Source: Anaspis maculata (taxonomy: Eukaryota; Arthropoda; Insecta; Coleoptera; Scraptiidae). Taken from it: a DNA stretch of 64,000 nt. Positions 31,820 to 43,463 of this stretch are shown one piece after another (the first letter of the stretch is position 1; every line of letters starts with the position of its first letter). The stretch spans positions 49,715,257 through 49,779,256 of the forward strand of contig OX421965.1 of the NCBI GenBank assembly GCA_949128115.1, in the 5' to 3' direction. A program made the translations under genes and the position numbers. The notes below the pieces were generated by a model, which was not told the DNA's origin, made no database searches, and saw only the letters and a program-made list of their open reading frames with translations.

Positions 31820-32280
31820 TAGCAGTGGCAGCGGCGGTGCCGACGCCTAATTAAATTATATCAAGGCACCTGTATCTTCGTCCCGCCGCCGATGCCGTCC
31901 GTCGTCGTCGGCGGCGTCGCGACGCCGACGCGCAAAAACGACGCCTGCCGCCTCCGTCGCCGCAACGCTCTCGCGGATTTTCCTTCATCACACACCGTTC
32001 TTCCGAGTGACCAGCGAGTGGTAAGCAAGCGCGCACAGTTCGGCTTGAAACGCGGACGTGAGCAGACGTGAACCTCCAGCACCCGAGCCAAACGCAACGT
32101 GTTTTCAGCTTACCTCGCATGCACACGCAGAGACATTTTTTTGATTAGAATTTGCTGAAAGGAAACGTAGTCTTCATACCAGTTTCTTCCATTTGTGGTG
32201 TTTGAAAAGTGCTGCGTTAGGCCGTCCGAAGAGAAAATTGGTGTGGAATACTAATCGCTGGAAATCCTGCGGTGAGTACG
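31820..32280 (+). promoter_or_regulatory. CpG-rich patch with a downstream splice-donor-like site
   Basis: Bases 31,862-31,980 are packed with CGTCG and GCCGCC, unlike the surrounding AT-rich DNA. About 200 bp downstream, CCTGCGGTGAGTACGG at 32,265-32,280 contains a consensus-like 5' splice site (GT at 32,272). Together these could be the promoter and untranslated first exon of a host gene whose coding exons lie outside the window. No TATA, initiator or ORF confirms this. Confidence 0.25.
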
Positions 32281-32930
32281 GTGCACCTCTCGCAGAGTTC
32301 CTGCAACAGCAAACAATAACAATGATCATAATTGCGCGATGCAAATTATCGAGCGCTGGATGCTGACAGCACGAGATTCACATTTCAGAGACGGATGATG
32401 AGTGATAATTGCTTTCAAAGTCTGTGGGTGTTTGAGAGATTTCCGAAGGCATTCAACAGACTGAAAAGCACGAGTTCATTGTTGTTGTTTTTGGTTGAAA
32501 AAGATTAATGTTCCGTTTTTGATTGGAAATGCGCTGGATTTTAATTTCACTCAAGGGTAACCGAAGACCATTAAAACGGACACAAGGGAAGCTGGCAGGA
32601 CAGGTAAAGCTCCGGCACAATTTAGGGTTAGGAGTGTTCCTATACATTTCACGTTACGTTTCACTCATAAATCGAAATGCCCGTTTTATTTTCCGTGTTT
32701 CCGCTGCGAAACACATGCGTAAAGTACTTGATGTAGAAAATTGTAATGACTTTTGTGCTTTTGCCCTTCCTCCTCTGCCTCAGCCCCAAGTCCTCAGCCT
32801 GTTCCTATGTAATGTGGTAGATTTTTCTTCACATGTTGTGTACCAGTCCGTTTTTCTAGCACCATGAGAAAAAGTTAACATCGATTTTAATAAACTTAAT
32901 GTTATCATACACAATAGGTACACATACTCA
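32281..32930. other. Unassigned intergenic DNA
   Basis: Nothing recognisable. AT-rich, with a 114-codon chance frame at 32,523-32,867 that has no domain. Confidence 0.45.
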
Positions 32931-33953
32931 GATATACAGGAATTTTTTGAAAAAGACTCAGCCCAGATTTCGCGCCGCCAAAAATTTTTTCCAGGAAAAC
33001 GCCAAAACAGGTCAATTTTTATTTTGAGGGGAACATCTTTTACACCCATTGTCAAATTTTCATCTTCAACCTCTTCACCCCCACCCTACCCTACCTTACT
33101 TCAGAATTTCGAATAGCACTACCTATGTTGTGATCAAATTGAAGGTGATAAAATTCTCTTTCTGTCAAACATTTAAATTTTTTTCAAGTCACTCCTCAAC
33201 CCTTCTCAAAATTCTCTCATATTGTTAATTAAAAAAAAGCTTTTCCCCTATCAACTCCCGATTCTTGGGAAATAGATCTTCAAGCAAAAAAAGGTCGATT
33301 CTTATTTCGAAGGAGGCATCTGAGACACGGTTTGCCAAATTTTCATCTTGAACCCTTTCGCCCCCACTCTACCCTACTTGAAAATTTCAAGTAACAACAT
33401 CTACCTTGTGATACATCAGACTGGAGGTAATAACATTCTCTTTATGTAAAAAGTGATTCCAAGTTTTCTGAACCTCACTTCCCTCTAAACCCTCTTTAAA
33501 AATATTCTTAATTGGGAGGCGAAAGGGGTTGAAGATAAAAATTTGGCAATATGTACATGTCTTAGATGTCCCCTTCGAAATAAAAATCGACCTGTTTTCG
33601 CTGAAAAATCTATTTCTCAAGAATTGGCAGGTCATAGGGGGAAAACTCCCCTTTATTTGACAATGAAACAATTTTGTGGACGGTTTGCCGTGGTTTAAAA
33701 GATTTCAGAATATATTTTACAGAAAAAGAATTTGATTACCTTTAATTTGATGTATCACAACATAGGCAGTGCTATTGGAAATTCTAAAGAAGGGTAGGGT
33801 GGGGGCGAAGGGGTTGATGAAAATTTGACAATGTGTGTCCTAAATGTCCCCCTCAAAAAAAAATCGACCTGTTTTGGCGTTTTCCCGAAAAAAACTTTGG
33901 CAGCGAGAAATCTGGGGTGGGTCTTTTTCAAAAAATCACTTTGTATACCTAGA
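32931..33953. repeat. ~1.0-kb palindromic element with internally duplicated arms
   Basis: The outer arms pair TTTTTTGAAAAAGAC with GTCTTTTTCAAAAAA and GGAAAACGCCAAAACAGG with CCTGTTTTGGCGTTTTCC. A sub-block (ACCTGTTTT / AATTTTCATCTT...ACCC / CACCCCCA.CTACCCTA / TGATCAAATT) occurs at least twice in each orientation, so tandem copies lie within the palindrome. No terminal CAGGGTG and no TSD were identified. The open frames inside are repeat-derived. Confidence 0.7.
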
Positions 33954-34484
33954 TACCGGGATACATACAGGGATACAACATACGGGGATAGGAACAAGAG
34001 TGTCTCGAAGGTTTCGCATTCCGTATACTACGTTAGATGAGAAACCAGAATAGCAAACTAGCAAAACTCCTACTTATTTTACTATTGAAATGGAAGGGCC
34101 ATAGAGTGAACTCTTTCATTTTCCTTATTTCAAAACCTTTGATGGCCTACGGCTACGAGTACCTATGGCAGGATTGTGAGTGAAAAATATCAACTATTTA
34201 GGTACTTGGTGTGTACTAAACGAGATACCTACTTATTCAATAAAAATGTCTACTTACTTCACCACAGGTGCTATGAGGGTGGTCATACACTAAAAAAAAA
34301 ATTTTTTTAAGAAAAATCCTTCTGCACAAGTTTTTTGGGACTTTGGACATTTTCTCCACTACATCAGTAGTTGAGGGGACCATAAAATAATCGTTTGAAC
34401 GCATTTTTTAAGAAAACTAGTTTTCGAGGTTTATGATTATGATTTGATCACTCTGGTTTGATATTCTCCAATTATTCTGCCATA
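33954..34484. other. Unassigned intergenic DNA
   Basis: Short GGGATAC repeats lie at 33,958-33,990. Otherwise AT-rich, with no gene or element recognised. Confidence 0.45.
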
Positions 34485-35928
34485 ATAGTCCAGGAATTAT
34501 AGAAAAAATAGCGAACAAAAATTAAAGCCAGCCGGATTTTTGTATATAAGCTCAGTTAAGCATGTAGTTCAACATACTAAAAGTCCTCAGGAATCCGGTG
34601 TGAGCTTCGGCCGTTGTGGCCTTGAGAAGAACTTGAGGATCAGTTTTTCGTGTTTATCTCGTAAACGATGGCACTTGGGGGAAAAGCACTCGAAGCAAAA
34701 TTGTTGGAAATTGTGTTGTCTACAAGGAAGGCCCTTACATTTTTCATCATCAGTCCACTCCTTCTTCGTCAAAACACAAGAAAAGCTAAATAGTCCAGAT
34801 GCTCGATGCCGAAGACCGTACGGACCTTGAGTTTTATGATGGCAAGGTGCCACTTGGTGGAGGTGTTGTTCGATCCATTCTCTTTTGACTAAGACTTAAT
34901 GCCATCAATACCAACTATGCCGGCGGCATATACAGGGTGAAATAAAAATAAAAAGTTGAACAAATGTACCTCAAGAACCAAAATAGGTGAAGACATGTAA
35001 ATCGCCAAAAATATTTCTAATTCCATGATCACGAAGTCGTCGTAAACTTGGATCAAATATGTTGAGCCGTTTCTGAAATATCTTCAGAAGACTGAAGTCG
35101 TCACGAAAAAAAAAATAGTTTCCCGTATATCAGTAATTCTTCAGATATTGAATCGAAACTTGGTGCTTTGAATCGAAACAATGATAAATTACATTTAAAA
35201 TGGAATTACAGTGAAAAACTCTCTCTAGGCCAACTACTTTTAGAAAAAACACAGTCAACTTTTTTTCTGATGAGTGGACGAAAATTTTTTTTTCTTAGGT
35301 AACAAATTCAGTCTTTTGAAGATATTTCAAGAACGGCTCAAGATATTCGATTCAAGTTTACGACGACTTCATGACCATGAAATCAGAATTATTAATGGCG
35401 ATTTACATGTCTTCACCTATTTTGGTTCTTGAGGTACAAATGTTCGACTTTTCATTTTTATTTCACCCTGTATATGCCGCCGGCATAGTTCGTATTGATG
35501 GCTGCAAGTTTCAATCAAAAGCGAGTGGATCAAACAACATTTCTACGAAGTGGCACTCCACCATCATAAAACTCAAGGTCTATACAGTCTTCAGCATCGA
35601 GCATCTGGACTATTTTGATATTCTTGTGTTTTGACGAAGAAGGAGTGGACTGATGATGAAATATGTAAGGGCCTTTCTTGTAGACAACACAATTTCCAAC
35701 AATTTTGCTCCAAGTGCTTTTCCCCTAAGTGCCATCGTTCACGAGATGAACACGAAAAACTGATCCTCAAGTTCTTCTCGAGGCCACAACGGCCGAAGCT
35801 CACACCGGATTCTTGAGGACTTTTACTATGTTGAACTACATGCTTAACTGAGCTTATATACCAAAATCCGGCTGGCTTTCATTTTTGTTCGCTATTTGCG
35901 ATTTGAACAGCTAAAATTCCTGGACTAT
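34485..35928. repeat. 1.44-kb palindrome with a CAGGGTG element at its centre
   Basis: Outer arms at 34,485-34,932 and 35,471-35,928 match from ATAGTCCAGGAATT / AATTCCTGGACTAT inward to GCCGGCGGCATATA / TATATGCCGCCGGC. The CAGGGTG element occupies the centre. Both arms carry a matching outward-reading open frame of about 61-88 codons (34,587-34,853 on -, 35,631-35,816 on +) with conserved Cys and His. Differences between arms are mostly non-synonymous, so selection on the peptide is not evident. Confidence 0.85.
34933..35470. mobile_element. 538-bp foldback element, CAGGGTG ends, TA duplication
   Basis: The termini are CAGGGTGAAATAAAAATAAA and its inverse, with TA at 34,931-34,932 and 35,471-35,472. 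The arms (TTGAACAAATGTACCTCAAG, TAGGTGAAGACATGTAAATC) match almost perfectly. It belongs to the same terminal class as 17,549-18,590 and 39,856-40,575 but its internal sequence differs, which suggests mobilisation by a shared transposase type. Confidence 0.87.
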
Positions 35929-37221
35929 AAACCGTTTATTTGAATTTTTTTGTGGTCTTGATACAAAATTCCATGAAACAGTAGTTCCTTCTCTCGGGAT
36001 GTGATACTTTCGACTCTCGAGTGTCTCGAAATTATACCGCAATATTTGGCCAGCTTGAAGGCCAGCTTATTCCATGAGCGCTTCATGCTATAAGCTTTGT
36101 AATGCTGTAAAAAGATCCCCACATTTTATCAGGGACGTTCAACAAAGAGGGGACGGGGGATGGATCTAGACCCATTTTTTTTGTTCATGACTTTTTCTGA
36201 ATTTTGATCAAAAAAATTGGAATCAAAGTTTCTCAAGAAAAAAGTCTTCTTGTACTACATACTCAAATTCGACACATCGTTTTTTGAAATAAATCATTTT
36301 AAAGAGAACTTTACCTGAGATTCTCTCAAAATCCCAAATTTTGAGTACAGAAATCAGAGTAATAACACCAACTGTGTTTTTTTGGACCAAAAAAGGAAGA
36401 AACGTTTCAATAAAGTTGGGTTGAAACATGCTCCTTATGGGACCTACAGCCCCTAAAGCGCGATTCATTTTATCTCAGCAAATTAACCTTTCAAGGAGCT
36501 CTACAATTATTTATAAATTTTTATATTGATATTCCCAGAGTCAAAAGTTGGGAATATCTTGGTGGTTGGTACAATACTCTACCCAGGAACTCACTGGTGA
36601 CCTAACAATGCGCTAACAAAGTCAACGATCTCTAAAATTCAGACCGACATTCATTCAGTTTTTCCGACAAATCGCGAAAGTGTGGCAATGTGGAAGATCA
36701 ACAAAGGTCATGACTTGAACTGGTCCTCCAACTACGCGGGCAAGCAAGAATTATGTTTTTTTTTTGGGACTCGCAAGAGGACACTCATGGAAATAAGGAC
36801 TCGCAAGATGTCGAATCCCAATTCTCACTTATTTGATATATGATAATGATGATTCCGCGGTGATCTTATATCCTAATCCAGAAACATCATTTGGCCTTAG
36901 AGATCGCCTGATCTTTATTGGCCCTGGCCCTCCACTTTTTCCTGTGGGATCTCTGCAGAAGTGATTTCACAAGAACAAGCCGGAAGCAATTGACCGAACC
37001 GAAGGCCTCGAGCGAGAGTCTGAGAGCAGCTGGAATATCTCAGATGTTCCGACCAGGCAGGTTGGCTTTTCTTCTTTTACCAAGTGCTCCTTAGTACCTT
37101 GGTGTGTACTACCGGGCGGTTATATCAAGGGAAAAAGAGTATTATAACGGGTGATGGGTTAGACTATCGCACAAAGGGCGCTATAATAACTTTGTAGTAT
37201 AAATTAATTCTGCAGCCGGTT
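35929..37221. other. Unassigned intergenic DNA
   Basis: AT-rich, with no recognised gene or element. Short chance frames only. Confidence 0.45.
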
Positions 37222-37580
37222 TAGCTCTTCGCCCTGACAATTTCCTTCATCCACTCTATCTGAGATTCTATCCCTCTTCCATATTCATCAAGAACTTTAG
37301 CCCGCTTCCGCCATACTTTCATCTTCTCGTCTCTTCTCTGCTCTCTCATTTCAGAACATCTTCACATCATGTGCGTTTTTGTTTCAGCTTCATCTCTGCA
37401 TATTATATACAATATCTCGATATCTCGTTCTCTTCCAACCAAAGCTTGTTTTTGTTTTCTTCATTTTCGCATCTGAATCTTGGCATATTATCTTCCTTTC
37501 TTTTGCATTTTCCCTTGCAAGGTATTTTCAAGGTTCTTTTATCATTGAGAATAACCTTGTAGTGGATGCGAGATGCGACC
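37222..37580 (-). pseudogene. Relic of a non-LTR ORF2 C-terminus
   Basis: On the - strand, a frame reading MPRFRCENEENKNKLWLEEN...SRYC is followed, after a frame change, by ICRDEAETKTHMM, an in-frame TGA, then RCSEMREQRR...KVWRKRAKVLDEYGRGIE and a stop at 37,222. The CX2C...H...C knuckle with flanking RFRC.NE..NK.WLEE is a common C-terminal pattern of insect non-LTR ORF2 proteins. A frameshift and a stop show that it is dead. The RT core is absent, so the element is badly truncated. Confidence 0.6.
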
Positions 37581-39682
37581 TTAAAAAAGGAAGAATGTTG
37601 AATCTTCCTGGATTCAGGAACCCCCGGTACCGTTTTCATGTGACTGATGCAGGGGTGATACCGGAGGCAGCCTCATTCCATCAAAAAGTAAGTCGAAGAA
37701 AAGGCTAAACAACTGAACAGTGATCTCTAACATTTGCTATACTCTTCAACTCGGGCTTCAACTACAACCCAGTACCCACCACTCTAGCATATGGAAACCA
37801 TGATACGAACGAGGCAGCCAACTAGAGGATACTGTATAGTGGTGTCGTAGATTAGGCATCCGCTGATGGTCTTGACAAGATACATTTTGAATTTTGTGTT
37901 GAATTTGTATTATCAACGGTCCCTTGAGGAGTTTTTACATTTCATGAAAACATAAGGCCTCTTGTGAGATCTCTAATAATGACCTGAAGTTAACTCAAGT
38001 TGAATATTCAGCTTATATTGAAGAATAATGATTACAGTGCAGTTGCGATATTTCTCTTGGATCTATCGCATTTATCGACTAATAGCATTTTCAAAATACG
38101 AGCAAGTCATATAGGAAACGCTTCATCCTGGAGAAAAACCACTGTAACTGTTAGCTGCAATAAATTGAATCCGTTAATAGCAAACAACTGTGAGGTTGAG
38201 TCGACTGCTAACGATTACTATACTTTGTATTGTTGATGCCATCGGCGCTACTTAATTTATAAGCATACTCCAAGATCCGTGTTTACAAGACTAATTACTT
38301 ATCATATAGGTGGATGGTTGCAGGAAAACTAGTATTGCTTCACAGCAGTACACCTATGGCAACCATCAGCAATGAGTTTTCGCAGAACAATAATGCTGAT
38401 TATTATTGACGGGCCCCGGAAAATTTCGATTTTGGAAACTGCCTGTCGCGCCGCGCCTCTCATCCACCAAAACGAGAGTAATGAGCAATTAGCACAGTGC
38501 TCACGTAAATTGGTAACGATACAGTTATCGTTTATTGCCGCGGTTAATTGCGCCCCGTTCGAAACGAGAGCCGGCCAGAGCCAGGCCGAAAGCTCAGAGA
38601 GCCGAATGCAGTGCAGTGTGTGCGGCAATAATAATTAAATTGTTGCCTTTCGATGAATTATTAAAAGTCGTCGCCGTCGTTTGCTGTTGCCGTGTGTAAC
38701 GCCGGTATATAGTGTATAATAACAATCATAACAGCCAGCGCGCGGTTAATTATTCCAATGAAATCCAAACGTAATATAAGTACCAGCAGGACGGTAGGTA
38801 TAATAATGCATTCGGTATTATACCTGTTTATTGAATGCCACCGCCGGGTGCCCGTTAATGAGCGCTTTGACTAATCGTTGTGTTGTTATAGTTGCCGAGT
38901 AGTTATTGGAAGTATGGAAAGTAATTTAATTACAATAATAATAACAACAACAAGTGATTAAGCCTGCAGGCGAATGGCTCTAGAAAAGAATACATCAGGC
39001 GTTATGGGGCGTTGAGTGGGTTGGTGAAAACTCGTAGTAGAATGCTGGAAAACCCAGCGAAAACCGAGAAGTAACATTGCGAACAACGGAAGTAAATACT
39101 ACTGCTTTTTATTATTTCATTCACGGGTCGTACCGTACGAGTGGCGCTGGTCTTGATGATGACAGCGCATGATTATATTGCGTTAGGTCAGTAGCGGTGG
39201 TAGGTGGTCAAACGCAAAATAGCTATTACCTTGCTTTATTATTGTGAATCGACTGTTCGTTTTACGTTTTGATTGATATAATTAGGTAAGTAATTACCTG
39301 CACGTTCACTTTAACATGCCCTCACTGAAATGGTCACCATAGGTATCAATTGGCTAGCCCCAGCATTTCAGCAGTACACTTTTTTGATTGGTAACCGATT
39401 TTCAAAATTTCCGTATTATCCTGAAGCTGAAATCTCAGGAAAGAGGAATCAATTAGCAGAATCGAGCTAAGACAAATTCTCAAAAGGAAAGGGGGGGGAG
39501 GAGCATCAAGAGATGGACGGGAAAATTGTACAAAAGTCAAATTGTCCTTGAAGGAACCATTCATTACGAACACTTGAGGATCAGTCTCGCTTGTCTGGGG
39601 CAAAAAATAACGACGCAACGCAAGAACCTAATGAGAACTGTCTGATTTCACAAAAGAATCGATACCCTTGCTCACCTGAAAA
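37581..39682. other. Unassigned intergenic DNA
   Basis: No intact gene. Region 38,390-38,950 has moderate GC content and many TAATTA-like motifs (homeodomain-type sites), which could be non-coding regulatory DNA but cannot be established from one sequence. Elsewhere AT-rich. Confidence 0.4.
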
Positions 39683-40748
39683 TAAACTGCTGGACAACGA
39701 AGTTGTCGGTATCGGAAAAATGGTCCGACTTTGGAGGTCAATATCTCTTGATTGCAAATTGCGATTTCCATTTCGTTTGTTGCGTTAACTAGCCTAATCT
39801 TCCCGTAACCCATCCTATAATAGCGAATGTTGAGAAACTTCATGTAAATTTTCTACAGGGTGATACGTAAAATGGTGCAAAATTGCAACGACTTCATCGT
39901 ACCCCCATTTTTCAAAAATATATTTTCTTAATTTTCTATTGCAAAAATCATGAAGTGTGGTGTCTTGTTTCGAATCAGTTTTGGAATTTCCCGGATTGGA
40001 AGCCTAACATTGAAGATATAAATTTTTATGTTGAATGTTGCAGATTTACGAAACTCAGGCATAGCACAAGCACAAAAAGTATAACGTCCAGGGGGGCTTT
40101 ACTTCACTCGGACACTGAAGTTTCACATCGTTACCATGTTCAGGGGCTTAAATCTGCCAATAGAACATGTTCCATATCTAAAATTCTGATGAAATTCTGA
40201 CGAAATCCAACGTACGGAAAACAGACACGGACAACCACTTGAAAAAGTGCCCCCTGCTTGGCCCCGCACCAAATATTCGGGTTGTGTTGAGAGTGAAATT
40301 GTCCTGGACTGTTGTACGAACAATCTTGCTCAATGTCAACATCCATTCATCAAAATTGACTTCAACTCGCGTGCCAACAAGGCAAATCTGTAACATTCAA
40401 AATGAAAATTTATATCTTCGTTTTTAGACTTCCAATCCGGATAATTTCAAAACCGTTCCGAGGTAAGACACCACACTTCATGATTTTTGTATTAGGGTGC
40501 ATAACAAAATTGTTTTTGACAAATGGGGGTACTATGAAGTCGGTACAATTTTGCAGCATTTTACGTATCACCCTGTAGAAATTTTACGTGAAATTTCTCA
40601 ACATTCACTTTCACAGGATAGGTCACGGAAGCATAAGGCTAATCAACACAATTAACAAAAGGGAAATCGCATCCGGCAATCGGAAGTTATTGGTCTTCAA
40701 AGTCGAACCATTTTTCCGATACCGACAACTTCGTTGTCCAGCAGTTTA
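39683..40748. repeat. ~1.07-kb palindrome with a CAGGGTG element at its centre
   Basis: Outer arms of about 173 bp (39,683-39,855 and 40,576-40,748) match, with ACCGACAACTTCGTTGTCC fully conserved at the outer end. Each arm contains an outward frame starting near the central element and ending FFRYRQLRCPAVY. Arm differences are mostly amino-acid changing near the centre and nearly absent at the outer end, so conservation is uneven. Confidence 0.82.
39856..40575. mobile_element. 720-bp foldback element, CAGGGTG ends, TA duplication
   Basis: The termini are CAGGGTGATACGTAAAATG and its inverse, with TA at 39,854-39,855 and 40,576-40,577. Arms match through TGCAAAATTG and ACCCCCATTT. There is no coding capacity. 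As at 34,933, the sequence outside the TA is also palindromic. Confidence 0.87.
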
Positions 40749-40893
40749 CATGTGTTTACGAAAATCAAGTACTGAATATTCATCACCTTCACGATTGAAC
40801 AGTCTAGGGACATTTTTTTACATAACATTATGTTACGTGCATTTGGACCTCGATTTGGACCGTGCTCCTTAAACCGCGTGAACGCAAAATTTC

Positions 40894-40921
40894 AAAAAAA
40901 AAAAAAAAAAAAAAAAAAAAA
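40894..40921 (+). repeat. 28-nt poly(A) run
   Basis: An uninterrupted adenine run after GCAAAATTTC. It could be the tail of a short retrocopy on the + strand, but the preceding ~150 bp resemble nothing recognised and no TSD was found. Confidence 0.5.
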
Positions 40922-41165
40922 CAGTAAAAGAAACGTTCAGCACTGACAAGCTCTGTCAACGGACTCAAGTTCAACAAGTTAGTATATAACATGTCGAAAC
41001 TGTCATGTTACCATGAAGGGTATATGATTTTATTATTATTATTATTACTATTATTATTATTACTGAGATTTCCACTCAACAGGCAGATACCCAATAACAG
41101 AGTGAGGCGCACATCAAGCTAAGAGAGAAGAGGAAAAAAAAAAGACAACAAGAAAAGAACCGCGA

Positions 41166-43463
41166 TCACTCAACACCGCCAGAAGCAGATCCGTCAAAGC
41201 AAGACCTGATCTGGCCAACAGAACAAGAGAATATATCAATTTGATCCTGGACACTCGTATAATTAGAGCACATTTGATATATGGGAGAGGCCTTAAGAAC
41301 ATTAGTATTAGTAGTAGGGAGGTAAAACGTCTCGGTGCATCTTGAATTTACGCGTGGAACCCTGAACATCAATTTCTGCACCAAACTCTTTGAGTCGAGT
41401 AAACCATTGACAAGTTTGAAAAGAAAAACAATGGAATGCGAACATCGTCTTGACTGTAGGCTGACGAACTGCGTCCGTGCCAGCAACATGTCCTGGGGAC
41501 ATCCCCTAGGAGGATAAGTACCCCAAGTTCTGAAATGCAAAAACTTCAAGAATTGACGCTGAACTCTCTCGATAGCGGAAAGGTGCACCGAATATAAAGG
41601 ACTCCAAATGATAGAGGCATACTCAAGACGAGGCCTAACAAATGTCGAGTAAAGGAGACAGGCAGTCTGAAGATTCGCAAAGGGCCTGACATTTCTCAAG
41701 ACAAAACCCAAACTCCTGAAGGCAGCAGCAGTCACATCAGAAATGTGTGGAACAAAAGTAAGCTGAGAATCGAAGCGAACCCCCAGGTCACGCACATCAT
41801 TCGCCCTTGGCACCAAAACATCACCAATAGCGTAGTCAAACTGTAATTCATTTCTAGCTCTACAATACGAAACAATCGAGCATTTACTGGGATTAAGTGG
41901 TAGGTGATTCGTCTGACACCATCTCCTAACCCTGTCCAAATCAGCCTGAAGTCTCTCACAGTCAGCCACAGCACCTATTTCACTATACAACTTTAGGTCA
42001 TCAGCGTACATCAGAAATCCAGCCTCAACACAGTCACCGATATCATCAACATATATGTCAAAAAACAATGGTCCAAGCTTATTTCCCTGTGGCACACCAG
42101 AAGTCTGAGCAAACATCCGAGAACGAAAACCATTGCACTGCACATACTGGAGCCTACCTGTCAAGAACGACTGTATCAGAGCCAGGAACTTAGGAGACAG
42201 ACCGTACCAAGCCAGTTTCGTCATCAGTATGGAATGATCTATTCTATCAAATGCCTTGGAAAAATCGGTGTAGACAACATCCACCTGCGCTATCCTATCC
42301 AACCTCTCAGACAAGAACTGGGTGATCTCCATAAGGTTAGTTACGGTGGACCGTCGTGGTATGAAACCATGTTGCCTGTCAGACAGCATAGGACCTACAT
42401 GACATAAAATCTTACGGTGCATAAGGATCTCAAACACCTTACTGAAATTACATCCTATGGCAATGGGTCTATAGTTTTCAACAACATTCCTTCTACCTTT
42501 CTTGAAAACCGGACACACTCGAGTCTCCTTCCACCTCCGCGGATAGCCCCCCTCCCCCAACATGGTACTGAAAATCAACGATAGAGGCGCTGCAAGGACT
42601 GAGGCGCAATCTCGTACAAGATAAGAAGGAATCAAGTCAGGTCCTGCAGTAGATTTAGATGGGAGACTACGAATAGCCTCAAGAACCTCATCCTCAGAGA
42701 CCATATCAAAATTGAGAACATCACCACGGCGTGAAAAACTCGAGAAACCGGGGTAAAGCGAAGCATTAGTTGGAGAAGAGAAGGACTTGCTGAAATAATC
42801 GGCAAAGGAATCAACTATACTTGACGGTCCCCCAATATCATTGCCAGCATAAGTCATAGAGGTTGGTATGCTCCCACACTCATTTTTTGACCTCACATAG
42901 GACCAAAACTTGCTAGGATCACTAGAAATGCTGGACTCCGTCTGTCTGATATAAGTAGCGAACGATCCAGCAATGTCCACTTCAATCTGAGATCTTAACA
43001 ATCTATATTCATTGAACATCTCAACACATCTGGTTCTATTGTATTTGACTCTAAGCCGCTCCTTCTTCTCAATATCTCGTATAATTTGTCCAGTGAACCA
43101 GGGGGGATATGTGCGGGAAGTTTCCCTTTTACAGGGCACACACAAGTCGAACACCCGAGCAAGGGATTCATAAAATCTATCCACGACATCCTCGACCGGT
43201 AGGCTACGTAACTCTTGCAGTTGCCAGTTGAGACCGGCAAGTCTGTCATATAACTCGACAAAATTCGCCTTTCTAAAGTTGTACTCACTGCTACAAGTGA
43301 CGGGAAGAGGCTTATTATCTGAAACAGCGTGCAAGTGAATCTCGAGCACAGGATGATGGCCGTCCTCCGGCAACAGAACACGATCAGAACGCACAACGGA
43401 ACACTCAAGATTAGTCACCACCAGATCCAACAACCTGTCATTACAGTTAACCACCCGCTGCAC
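41166..43463 (-). pseudogene. ORF2 of retrotransposon C: endonuclease C-end and reverse transcriptase
   Basis: An open frame of 765 codons. It opens inside the endonuclease (NCNDRLLDLVVTN, then EDGHHPVLE in the place of the terminal His motif). The RT follows with SKSTAGPDLIPS, VENYRPIA, YTDFSKAFDRIDH (catalytic Asp), GVPQGNKLGPLFF and FLMYADD, the YADD box being near residue 486 of this frame. The C-terminus lacks a clear zinc knuckle. There is no internal stop. It is disconnected from the endonuclease N-half by a frame change near 43,465. Confidence 0.88.
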
